Shown here: positions 57,065 through 64,000 of the stretch, piece by piece
Position numbering within the stretch: the first letter of the stretch is position 1
Layout: every line of letters begins with the position of its first letter
From: Methylocystis silviterrae
Lineage (GTDB): Bacteria; Pseudomonadota; Alphaproteobacteria; Rhizobiales; Beijerinckiaceae
Assembly (NCBI RefSeq): GCF_013350005.1
Contig: NZ_JABVWW010000015.1
Location: 1 to 64,000 of the forward strand
Direction: 5' to 3'
Length of the DNA: 64,000 nt
The notes under the pieces: generated by a model
What the model saw: the letters and a program-made list of their open reading frames with translations, nothing else
Told to the model about the DNA's origin: nothing
The model's database searches: none
Position numbers and translations under genes: made by a program

Positions 57065-57415
57065 TTACAAGGCCTTGCGGCAAACGAAACGGATCGTCTG
57101 TCCGCGCACGCCATAGCCCTCGTCCGTCTCGACGGTGACGCCATGGCAATTCTGCGTCGGATCTGAGTGCGCGACGGCGGTCGACTCCTGCCAGTCGATG
57201 GGGAGGATGAAAGGCCGCACCGACGAGGCGTCGGCGGCGACGCGAGCGGGCTGCGAGTCGGGCGCCTTGACGAGGAGCGCCTTGGCGGCGGCGAAGCTGA
57301 CATTGGCGGCGAGGATCGCGAAGGCGATCTTCATGGCCAGCGCGATGCGAATCGGTCGCGAAGCGAAGCTGGTCTTGGTCGTGTGGTTCGTCGTGTTGTT
57401 CATCGAACGGTTCAT
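57065..57415 (-). CDS. Secreted hypothetical protein, 116 residues
   Basis: A small exported protein. A polar N-terminus (MNRSMNNTTNHTTKTSF) precedes a signal-anchor-like helix (IALAMKIAFAILAANVSFAAAKA). The mature part has two cysteines (NCHGVTVETDEG and RFVCRKAL) that could form a disulfide. No family recognised. The ATG at 57415 has GGGGAAC upstream. It lies directly upstream of the L,D-transpeptidase gene (21 bp), so co-transcription is likely. Confidence 0.65.
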   Translation of the reverse strand: MNRSMNNTTNHTTKTSFASRPIRIALAMKIAFAILAANVSFAAAKALLVKAPDSQPARVAADASSVRPFILPIDWQESTAVAHSDPTQNCHGVTVETDEGYGVRGQTIRFVCRKAL

Positions 57416-57520
57416 GGCGAGTTCCCCGTGGTCCGTCCGCTCGATCAGCGGATGGTCAGACCCTAGAACGCCACTCGGGGAGTCGCGGTGCGCTGGCGCA
57501 CAGGGCGTCAGATACAAGAA

Positions 57521-57544
57521 CTCCCGGCCTTGTTGGGCCGGGAG
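57521..57544 (-). terminator. Rho-independent terminator of the DUF2076 gene
   Basis: Read on the minus strand: CTCCCGGCC, loop CAACAA, GGCCGGGAG, then TTCTTGT. It is 10 bp past the DUF2076 stop. Confidence 0.8.
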
Positions 57545-57554
57545 CCAAACTTCA

Positions 57555-58298
57555 TCAGACGTCAAAGCCGCCGTCGCCGCCGCTATCGAAGCCGCCGCCG
57601 TCATCGAAGCCGGCGTCGGCGCCATAGTCGGCGTCCTCCACACCGCCTGCGTTGTCATAGCCGGAGTCGTAACCGGCGTCGGTGGCGGCCGAGCCCGACT
57701 GATCGCCGTAGTAGTTGTTGATCACCGTATCGCCGCCGGCCGGCGTAAAGCCGGAGCCGATGCCGAGATTCCCCATCCCGCCATAGCCGGCGCCATGCGA
57801 GAACAGGCTGCGGATGCCGTCGGCGAGCAGCACGCCGCCCGCGACGCCCGCCGCGGTGCCGAGCGCGCCCTTCAGAAATCCGCCGCTTTCAGGCGCAGGC
57901 GGCTGCTGCTGGCCCCAGCCCTGCGGCGCGTAGCCGCCGGCCACGGGATTCATGCCGCCCTGCTGGGCGCCGCCCCAAGGTCCGCTCGGACGAGCCTGCT
58001 GGGGAGGACGCGGCGGCGCCGGACGGGGACCACCTCCGAACAGGCCGCCAAGGAAACCGCCGGCGGGCTTCGACTCAAGCTCCTGCACGCGGGCTTCGAG
58101 CTCCTCGATGCGCGCATTGGCGCCTTGCAGCGCCTGATCCTGCACGATTACGGTCTGCGCCAGGAGATAGGGTGCCGCCGGCTGAGCCTTGATCTGTTCG
58201 CTGATGAAAGCCTCCGCCGCCTGGTCGCGCGGCGTCGAGGCGGCGCTCTTGGTGCGCTCGAACAATCCAGCGATGAGTTGGCGTTCTTCCGGTGACAT
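57555..58298 (-). CDS. DUF2076 family protein
   Basis: A 247-residue protein that starts MSPEERQLIAGLFERTKSAA, the DUF2076 signature, with a coiled-coil stretch (ALQGANARIEELEARVQELE). The rest is Gly/Pro/Asp rich and disordered, apart from a Gly/Ala-rich hydrophobic stretch GALGTAAGVAGGVLLADGI that could be a weak membrane segment. It may be a periplasmic ligand-binding protein, as proposed for the family, but no signal peptide is evident. The ATG at 58298 with GGAG upstream is preferred to one at 58310. Confidence 0.75.
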   Translation of the reverse strand: MSPEERQLIAGLFERTKSAASTPRDQAAEAFISEQIKAQPAAPYLLAQTVIVQDQALQGANARIEELEARVQELESKPAGGFLGGLFGGGPRPAPPRPPQQARPSGPWGGAQQGGMNPVAGGYAPQGWGQQQPPAPESGGFLKGALGTAAGVAGGVLLADGIRSLFSHGAGYGGMGNLGIGSGFTPAGGDTVINNYYGDQSGSAATDAGYDSGYDNAGGVEDADYGADAGFDDGGGFDSGGDGGFDV

Positions 58299-58443
58299 AG
58301 GGTTCTCCATCGTTGCCGCCCTCGAAGGCGCGGCGCAGGAAGATATGGCCCCGCTGCAAAACGCCGCCAAGCCCCAAGCGCGAACGCGGCCGATTAAACT
58401 TTCGAAATCTGGCGGCAAGGTGGGCGCGCGCTAGATCTCCGCG

Positions 58444-60444
58444 CTATGCATGCGGCCAGTGGCGTTCGCGGAACCAGTTACGATAGTCCGTCATCTTCGC
58501 GCGCTGCGCGGCCGGCGCGCGCCGGCTGCATGTCGCCGCCTCGGCGCTCCCGTCCGAAGCGCCCCACCGCAGTTCGACGCAGTCGTTGGGATTGTAGCCC
58601 ATCTCGAGGTCCGCCGCGCGGTCCATGACGTCTTTGAGCGAGAGCGTCCAGGCGGAGCCGTCGCTGCGGGTGTAGGAAAATGTGCGGGCCGCGAGTTCGC
58701 TCGCGAGCGCGCTTTGCAGTTGGGCCTGAACGCCCGCCGGACCTCTGCCAAACGGCATGGCGTAGCGATCGCTGCGCCGCGCGACGCGATCGGGAAATCC
58801 GCGCACAACATCGATCGCGATGAGGAGGCGCAGATCGCGCGCCGGCGTCGAGAAGTCCTCCCATGCGCCCGAGGTCGCGAAGATCGCCGGACCGTCGGGC
58901 ATCGATGCCTCGCCGCGCCCGCCGTTCTGGAACTTTCGACCGTTTTCGACCGCCGTCGCGCGCGTCTTCACCTGCTCCTCAAGCGCCGTGATGGCCGCCA
59001 TCATCGCGCGCGTCGGATCGAGCGGCTCAGGCGACATCACCTCATCCATGCGATCGTAGAATTCCTCGGCGCCGAACTGCGACTGCTCCAGGGAGAAATC
59101 GCCGTAATCCGGGTTCTTGGCGATCTCGGCATTGGTGAGCGCCCGCAATCCGCCGTTCTCCCGAACGATCGGCCGGAAGCGCTTGAAGCCCGGGCTGCCG
59201 AGGGAAGCTCCGTTCGCGAAAAGGAAATTGCCGCGCCAGAACCGCTTGCGCGTGACGGTGCCATCCGGCTCGGCGTCGACGGCAAGAAACACGCCCGCGG
59301 CGTCCGCCGTCTGCGGGACGCGTTGCACGAGCATCATGACGTGCCCGTACGGATCAGCGTAGGCGGTTCCGGGACGCAGCGTCTCCTGCGTCAGTGGAAT
59401 CGTATAAAAGTCGGACTTGTCGCTGTTTGCCGACGCTCGCACCGAACCGGAATGAACGACGTCGCCCACAGCCCGAAAATATCCGGCGACGCCGGCCGGC
59501 CGCTTCGGGGCAGGCGGTTTCGCGGGAGCGACCGGCGCAGTCGTCGGCGCCGCGGCCGGCTGGACCTGCTGAGGCTGTGCAAATAGCTGCTGTAAAAAGT
59601 TCGTGGGAGGAGCCGCTATGCGGGTAGGGGCCGGCGGAGCGGCGGCCGACGCCACGGCTTGTTCGGGCGGCGGCGCGGGTCGGGTCAGTTGGGGATGCAG
59701 AATATCGAATCGTTCATTGCAGCGCGGCGGCGCGCCGCCGCCTCCGCGCGAGCAATTCGAATAGGCGAAAGGCAAGCCCATCTTGAAGGCGAAATAGGCG
59801 CGCAAGAAGTAGACGAAATCGGCGCAGTCGGGTTTCAGCGATAGGGTGAGGCTGTCTTCGCCTTTTCCGAGATGATTGAACAAGACATTGCGCGACGGAT
59901 TGCGCAGCACCTCATGCCACGTCTTCCATGACTGCTCCGCTTCGAGCGGCGCGTCAAAAAGTTTGGCGACCCACGCCGAATACAAATTCTCCGTCGCGCG
60001 GTTCCATGAATTGTGCACCCGCCAGACGCTGCCTTCGGCCGCGTGCGAGGCGGACGATTTGCGCGCGCTCACGGCGATGTCCTTCGTAATCGTGCCGCAA
60101 GTGAACGAAGACGTGTCGAGCGTGGCGCGCCACGCGCCGGCGGCCGGCGACGCAACCTCGGCGAACCAGACATAGGGCGGTCCGCCACGCTGTCCGCGCG
60201 ATCTGGCCGCGACCCTTCCATCAGGCGCAATCAGCGAAAGCTCGCCGTCGAGCGGCTTTTCGGCGGCGACGAGGATGCGCAAGGGCGCGCCTGCCCAAGG
60301 CGATTCGGGCGAGGTCATAACCGCGACCTCAGCCGATTCCTCGCAGGGCGAATCTTGAGCCTGGGCGTTCGACAAGGGGAAAAGGGAGGCAAAAAAAGCG
60401 CCTGCGACAGGCAAGAATGCAGCGAATCGGCGCGCTGGAAACAT
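58444..60444 (-). CDS. Large secreted protein, possibly NlpC/P60-like
   Basis: A 666-residue exported protein with a signal peptide (ending SNAQAQ, about 30). An N-terminal beta domain (about 40-140) is followed by SVWRVHNSWNRATENLYSAWV and KPDCADFVYFLRAYFAFKMGLPF. The latter has a DCADF Cys motif like the N-terminal Cys of NlpC/P60 or papain-like peptidases. A Pro/Ala linker (about 250-340) follows, then a DPYGHVMMLVQRV segment that could give the His. The C-terminal part is helical, with RAADLEMGYNPNDCVELRWG. The catalytic pairing is inference; I know no named family. The ATG at 60444 is preceded by GAGAGGG. Confidence 0.6.
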   Translation of the reverse strand: MFPARRFAAFLPVAGAFFASLFPLSNAQAQDSPCEESAEVAVMTSPESPWAGAPLRILVAAEKPLDGELSLIAPDGRVAARSRGQRGGPPYVWFAEVASPAAGAWRATLDTSSFTCGTITKDIAVSARKSSASHAAEGSVWRVHNSWNRATENLYSAWVAKLFDAPLEAEQSWKTWHEVLRNPSRNVLFNHLGKGEDSLTLSLKPDCADFVYFLRAYFAFKMGLPFAYSNCSRGGGGAPPRCNERFDILHPQLTRPAPPPEQAVASAAAPPAPTRIAAPPTNFLQQLFAQPQQVQPAAAPTTAPVAPAKPPAPKRPAGVAGYFRAVGDVVHSGSVRASANSDKSDFYTIPLTQETLRPGTAYADPYGHVMMLVQRVPQTADAAGVFLAVDAEPDGTVTRKRFWRGNFLFANGASLGSPGFKRFRPIVRENGGLRALTNAEIAKNPDYGDFSLEQSQFGAEEFYDRMDEVMSPEPLDPTRAMMAAITALEEQVKTRATAVENGRKFQNGGRGEASMPDGPAIFATSGAWEDFSTPARDLRLLIAIDVVRGFPDRVARRSDRYAMPFGRGPAGVQAQLQSALASELAARTFSYTRSDGSAWTLSLKDVMDRAADLEMGYNPNDCVELRWGASDGSAEAATCSRRAPAAQRAKMTDYRNWFRERHWPHA

Positions 60445-60793
60445 TTGTGACCCTCTCTTGGACCGCCTTCGGTGGTTTTCTTCGTCAGAGGCCGGTTCGC
60501 AGGACACGGCGTTGGCGGCGATCCGGCTGGGGACTTGCGGCGCGACTTTCGCACGGCGGCCCATTGCGCCGGCTCATTGTTTGAAAGAAATGGGTCAAAA
60601 TGGCGACGTCCGCCCGCCACGCTCACGACGTCGCGCTTGTCCGGTCCAGCGGACGGCGCAGGGAGCTAAAGCTTCGTCGACAGGCTGGCGACGCCCGCCA
60701 CTTCGGCCCGGCAGCTGAGGCAGTTTCTCACGCTATATCCAGCGGCGCCTCAACCTTGCACGACAGCGGCTATCGTCAGGACGTCACCTTTCA
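60445..60793. other. Gap upstream of the secreted protein
   Basis: I see no supported gene. It must contain the promoter of the 666-residue protein and the 3' flank of the reductase gene. Reading frames here lack coding character. Confidence 0.4.
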
Positions 60794-60903
60794 GCGTCAT
60801 GCCTGCGCTTGTCGCGGGCATCCACGCGGCGCCGCTGCGCAGGACTTTCAGCATTGGCGCAATGTCCCGCCGTGGATGGCGGGGACAAGCCCGGCCATGA
60901 CGC
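60794..60903. repeat. Palindromic intergenic repeat (GCGTCATG type)
   Basis: The left arm GCGTCATG...GGGCATCCACG is matched by CGTGGATGGC...CCGGCCATGACGC. The right part (GGCGGGGACAAGCCCGGCCATGACG) is a common REP-like sequence in Rhizobiales. Confidence 0.6.
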
Positions 60904-60929
60904 GGAGGCATTAGCGGTCAGAGCTCCCC

Positions 60930-61958
60930 TCACGCCGCCGTGAATTTCTCGCTGAAGATACGATCATGCGGGACGCCGGCGGATTGGCCAGCCTCCTCAG
61001 TCGCGGCGATCAACGCCGGCGGGCCGCAGGCGTAAATGTCCGGCCTCTCGGGCGCGCTCGACAGCGCTTGCGCAAGCGCTTCGACCGGCGTGCCGACGAA
61101 CCCGCGCCATTCCTGTTCCGGCTTCCACACGCAGAGCGGCACGACGAGCTGCGGCAATGCAGCTTTCAGCGCGTCGAGCGCGTCAAGCGCGAAAAGCTCG
61201 TCGACTTTGTTGACCCCGAAGAACAGCCGGCAGGGGCGCTGATCGGCGAATTCCGCCATTTGCCGCAGCATCGAGAGCGCCGGCGCGAGTCCCGTGCCGC
61301 CGACGACAAACCAGCGCGGCGCCGCGCTCGACTCATCGAGGGTGAACTGACCCTGTGGACCACGGACAAGCAGCGTATCGCTGATGGCGGCGCGATCGCG
61401 GAGATAATCCGAAAAGGCGCCGTGCGGCTGAAGGCGGATGAACAGCTCGAGCGTTCCGTCCCAATTGGGCGCATTGGCGAGCGAATAGGAACGCTTCGCC
61501 GAGCCGTCGGGAAGCGTGAGTTCGATGAATTGGCCGGCGGTAAACTGCGCCGCGCGCCCGAATATCGGATCGTCTTCATATTGAAGCTGCAGGCGCACGG
61601 CGCCCGAGCCTGCTGGTTCAATCGCCACAAGCGTCGCGCGCCGTTCGGGAACCGGCGCAAAGCCGACCGCCGCCTCGTCGAAGGGTGCGCGCAGAGCGAG
61701 ATCGCTGCGCGCCTGCGCGCGGCACAGCAATATGTCACCCGCCATGCGCTCGTCCTCGCTCAGCGCTACGCTGCTGTAGGACATAAGTTCGACCTCTCCG
61801 CTTGCGCGAGCGACGCGGCACGCGCCGCAGCCGCCCTCCCGGCAGGAGGAGGGGAGATAAATGCTCGCGCGTTCGGCGGCGTCCAGTAGCGTGTCGGATG
61901 GATCGGCGTCGAAGGCGATCGTCGCGCCGTCGCGCGTGAGAAGGCTGACCTTGTACAT
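60930..61958 (-). CDS. FAD/[2Fe-2S] oxidoreductase, MmoC-like, partner of Hcp
   Basis: A 342-residue three-domain reductase. The N-terminal plant-type [2Fe-2S] ferredoxin has C39, C44 and C47 in LPSSCREGGCGACRVA and the fourth Cys in ILLCRAQ. The FAD domain has the RSYSLANAP motif, and the NAD domain GGTGLAPALSML and IYACGPPALI. This order is that of MmoC/benzoate-dioxygenase reductases. No methane monooxygenase gene is nearby. It lies 53 bp downstream of hcp, so it probably takes the role of Hcr, the NADH:Hcp reductase. Confidence 0.85.
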   Translation of the reverse strand: MYKVSLLTRDGATIAFDADPSDTLLDAAERASIYLPSSCREGGCGACRVARASGEVELMSYSSVALSEDERMAGDILLCRAQARSDLALRAPFDEAAVGFAPVPERRATLVAIEPAGSGAVRLQLQYEDDPIFGRAAQFTAGQFIELTLPDGSAKRSYSLANAPNWDGTLELFIRLQPHGAFSDYLRDRAAISDTLLVRGPQGQFTLDESSAAPRWFVVGGTGLAPALSMLRQMAEFADQRPCRLFFGVNKVDELFALDALDALKAALPQLVVPLCVWKPEQEWRGFVGTPVEALAQALSSAPERPDIYACGPPALIAATEEAGQSAGVPHDRIFSEKFTAA

Positions 61959-62011
61959 GGCGGATTCCGGCGAAGGGCGGACGCCCGAGGTGGGCGTCCG
62001 CTGCATGATGG

Positions 62012-63676
62012 CTAGGCGGCGCGGGCGAGCGAAGCTGCGATGTCGGCCTTGGCGTCGCCGATCGGCTGGACGCCGAACTTCTCGACCAGCACGTCAACGA
62101 GCGCGGGGGTGAGGAAGGCGGGCAGCGTTGGGCCGATGCGCACATTGCGCACGCCGAGCGCGAGCAACGTCAGAAGAACGGCCGCCGCCTTCTGCTCGAA
62201 CCAGGAGACGATGAGCGACAGCGGCAGTTCATTGACGCCGACGCCGAAGGCTTCCGCCAGTTTGGTCGCAACAACGAGCGCCGAATAGGCGTCGTTGCAC
62301 TGACCCATGTCGAGAAGGCGCGGCAGCCCGCCGATCGTCCCGAAGTCATTCTTGTTGAAGCAATATTTGCCGCAGCCGAGCGTCAGGATCACCGTATCCT
62401 TCGGCGCCTCGTCGGCGAAATCGCTGTAGTAGTTGCGGCCCGGCGCGGCGCCGTCGCAGCCGCCAACGAGGAAAAAGTGGCGGATGGTGCCGCTCTTCAC
62501 GGCGTCGATCACCTTGTCGGCGACGCCAAGCACGGCCTCGCGCCCAAAGCCGATGGTGATGGTCTTCTCCGGCGCGTCCTCAGTGAATCCGGGCAGGGCC
62601 TGCGCCGCCTGCGCGACAATCGCGAAATTCTCGTCGGCGATGTGGCGAACGCCCGCCCATCCAACCGGCCCCGCCGTAAAAATGCGTCCGCGATAACGCG
62701 GCTGCGGCTCGATCAGGCAATTGGAGGTCATGACGATCGGGCCGGGGAATTCGGCGAATTCCTTCTGCTGATCCTGCCAGGCGCCGCCGTAATTGCCGGC
62801 GAGATGCGGATAGGCCTTGAGCTTGGGATAGGAATGCGCCGGCAGCAGTTCGCCATGCGTATAGACGTTGATCCCCTTGTCCTTGGTCGCTTCGAGGATC
62901 GCGTGCAGATCCTTCAGATCATGGCCGGAGACGAGGATCGCTTTTCCCTTGATCGGCGTTACGCGCACATTCGTCGGCGTCGGCGCGCCGAATGCGCCGG
63001 TGTTCGCGGCGTCGAGCGCCTCCATGGCGAGGAAGTTGGCGCGGCCAAGCGCCAGCGCCTCGTCCAGCAGCGTCGCGACGTCGCGCTCTTCGCGCGCCAG
63101 CATATCGAGCGCATGTTCGACCGTCGCATAGATCGCGTCGCGCTCTTCGCCCAAAACGCGCGCGTGATGCGCATAGGCGCAAACGCCCTTGAGACCATAA
63201 AGGATGAGCGCGCGGGCGCCGACCGCGTCCTCGCCGAGGATCGCTGCGTCCTTGCGCACCGCCGCCTCAGACGCCTGTGCGGAAAGTCCGGCCATGTTGT
63301 CGGCTGGCGCGAAAGCGGCGGGGCCGGAGAGAGTCTCGGGCGTCTTGCCGGCGGCGCGCGCGGCGTCTTCGTACAGCGCTTTGGCGCGATCGCGGATCTG
63401 CGAGGCCTGCTGGATCAGCTCGACGAATTTCGCCGCGTTGAAATTGACGTTGGTGAGGGTCGTGAAGAAGGCGAAGAGAATGAAGCGGTCTGCTTCGATG
63501 TCCGTCGCGCCAAGCTGGCGCGCGCGATGGAGATATTGGCCGACGCCTTCGCAGACATAGAGCAGAATGTCCTGCAGATCGGCGGTCGTCGCGTCCTTGC
63601 CGCACATGCCCTTCGCGCCGGCGCAGCCCGCGCCTTCGTCAGATCGGTAGGTCTGCTCGCATTGGTAACAGAACAT
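62012..63676 (-). CDS. hcp: Hybrid cluster protein (hydroxylamine reductase)
   Basis: A 554-residue Fe-S enzyme acting in nitric oxide/nitrosative stress (NO reductase activity in E. coli; hydroxylamine reduction in vitro). The N-terminus is [20 protein letters not shown] with Cys at 3, 6, 18 and 25. This C-x2-C-x11-C-x6-C spacing is that of the class II, [2Fe-2S]-type Hcp. Hybrid-cluster ligand blocks are also present: [18 protein letters not shown] and [12 protein letters not shown]. The ATG at 63676 has GGAGGGAG upstream. It is downstream of nsrR, with a palindrome between. Confidence 0.95.
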   Translation of the reverse strand: MFCYQCEQTYRSDEGAGCAGAKGMCGKDATTADLQDILLYVCEGVGQYLHRARQLGATDIEADRFILFAFFTTLTNVNFNAAKFVELIQQASQIRDRAKALYEDAARAAGKTPETLSGPAAFAPADNMAGLSAQASEAAVRKDAAILGEDAVGARALILYGLKGVCAYAHHARVLGEERDAIYATVEHALDMLAREERDVATLLDEALALGRANFLAMEALDAANTGAFGAPTPTNVRVTPIKGKAILVSGHDLKDLHAILEATKDKGINVYTHGELLPAHSYPKLKAYPHLAGNYGGAWQDQQKEFAEFPGPIVMTSNCLIEPQPRYRGRIFTAGPVGWAGVRHIADENFAIVAQAAQALPGFTEDAPEKTITIGFGREAVLGVADKVIDAVKSGTIRHFFLVGGCDGAAPGRNYYSDFADEAPKDTVILTLGCGKYCFNKNDFGTIGGLPRLLDMGQCNDAYSALVVATKLAEAFGVGVNELPLSLIVSWFEQKAAAVLLTLLALGVRNVRIGPTLPAFLTPALVDVLVEKFGVQPIGDAKADIAASLARAA

Positions 63677-63698
63677 GTCGCTCCCTCCTGGCTCTCTT

Positions 63699-63721
63699 AA
63701 TAGGTATTTAGAATGCGTATT
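63699..63721. promoter_or_regulatory. Candidate NsrR box upstream of hcp
   Basis: On the hcp strand the arms AATACGCAT and ATACCTATT are separated by TCTAA; 7 of 9 arm positions are complementary. It is 23 bp long, the length of an NsrR site, and lies 23 bp before the hcp ATG. Confidence 0.55.
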
Positions 63722-63769
63722 AAAAAAGACGGAAGTCAAGCGATGGCGAGCGATGCTCGCGGCGCATGT

Positions 63770-64000
63770 TCAGGCGGAGAGATCGGCGAGGGGAAAGGCG
63801 GCGGTTTTTTCGAGGCAGTCGTGCAGGGTGTAGCGATCGAGTTCGCGCATAAATCCCTGTTCGGCGCGCGCTAACATGCCCTTCAGTCGGCAGCGCGGCA
63901 AAAGCGCGCAGTTGCTGCCTTGCGGGCTAAAACATTCGACCAGCGGCTGGTCGTCAAGCCTGCGGACCACCTCGCCGATTCGAATGTCGCGCGGATCGCG
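63770..64000 (-). CDS. nsrR: Rrf2-family NO-sensing repressor NsrR (partial)
   Basis: The C-terminal 76 residues of an Rrf2 regulator; the N-terminal HTH part runs off the right edge. The cluster-binding region is VECFSPQGSNCALLPRCRLKG with three cysteines, matching NsrR, followed by MRELDRYTLHDCL. NsrR holds a [4Fe-4S] or [2Fe-2S] cluster that NO destroys, releasing repression. It is on the same strand as and directly upstream of hcp. Confidence 0.8.
   Translation of the reverse strand, partial: RDPRDIRIGEVVRRLDDQPLVECFSPQGSNCALLPRCRLKGMLARAEQGFMRELDRYTLHDCLEKTAAFPLADLSA

Noticed and set aside
60600-60914. A 104-residue frame in the gap before the reductase gene
   Set aside because: Its second half is the translation of the GCGTCATG-type palindromic repeat, and the first half lacks coding character.
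60930-61958. Reading the reductase as mmoC of a soluble methane monooxygenase operon
   Set aside because: No mmoX, mmoY, mmoZ or mmoB genes are adjacent; the neighbour is hcp under an NsrR-like site.

Overview
The window is GC-rich, densely coded DNA from an alphaproteobacterium, most likely a type II methanotroph of the Methylocystis/Methylosinus group. The evidence is a FzlA-type GST-fold division protein, the alphaproteobacterial order glyA-nrdR-ribD-ribE-ribH-nusB-thiL, a K+-insensitive H+-pyrophosphatase, an Irr-box-like site, and a Tat-exported copper storage protein (Csp1 type) with exactly 13 cysteines. The genus is an inference; no methane monooxygenase genes lie in the window. I see no prophage, IS element, CRISPR array or rRNA.

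Layout. 1-8.1 kb: FzlA, a SIMPL-domain protein, an ArsC-like protein, a very unusual P-type ATPase fused to a HlyD/MFP-type periplasmic adaptor, tRNA-Leu(CAA), a YqaA-type membrane protein, DsbB, and an SGNH hydrolase broken by an 8-bp tandem duplication. 8.1-19.1 kb: rlmN, a tetR-VOC pair opposite a DHA2 MFS exporter with a palindromic operator, an EEP nuclease-like protein, DUF72, a sorbosone dehydrogenase-like lipoprotein, a YfgM-like TPR protein, der and an O-methyltransferase. 19.2-22 kb: rubrerythrin, a CCG/heterodisulfide-reductase-like Fe-S protein and DUF3501, preceded by an Irr-box-like palindrome. 22-28.6 kb: a membrane-anchored GH1-like protein with a small membrane partner, prfC, an intradiol dioxygenase, and a TetR regulator with a one-TM protein and a perfect palindrome. 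28.6-37.3 kb: housekeeping block glyA to thiL, then hppA.

37.3-46 kb: a MITE-like palindrome, an RHH/Doc toxin-antitoxin pair, glutamine-dependent nadE, small membrane proteins, a D-amino-acid aminotransferase, a GCS2-like ligase coupled to an AstE/AspA-like hydrolase, and the csp1/CusF-like copper pair. 46-55.5 kb: a decayed DUF938 methyltransferase, an EEP protein, a Crp-family regulator, then an envelope module of TPR/beta-barrel protein, FecR-domain protein and CHASE2 adenylate cyclase. 55.4-60.5 kb: L,D-transpeptidase, DUF2076 protein and a large secreted protein of unknown function. 60.9-64 kb: nitrosative-stress genes: a MmoC-like reductase, hcp and, at the edge, nsrR, with a palindrome in front of hcp that looks like an NsrR operator.

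The most novel object is the P-type ATPase::MFP fusion at 2319-5972. Next are the membrane-GH1 fusion, the GCS2/AspA pair, the copper pair and the FecR/cyclase envelope module. Short palindromic intergenic repeats of at least three kinds are scattered between genes.
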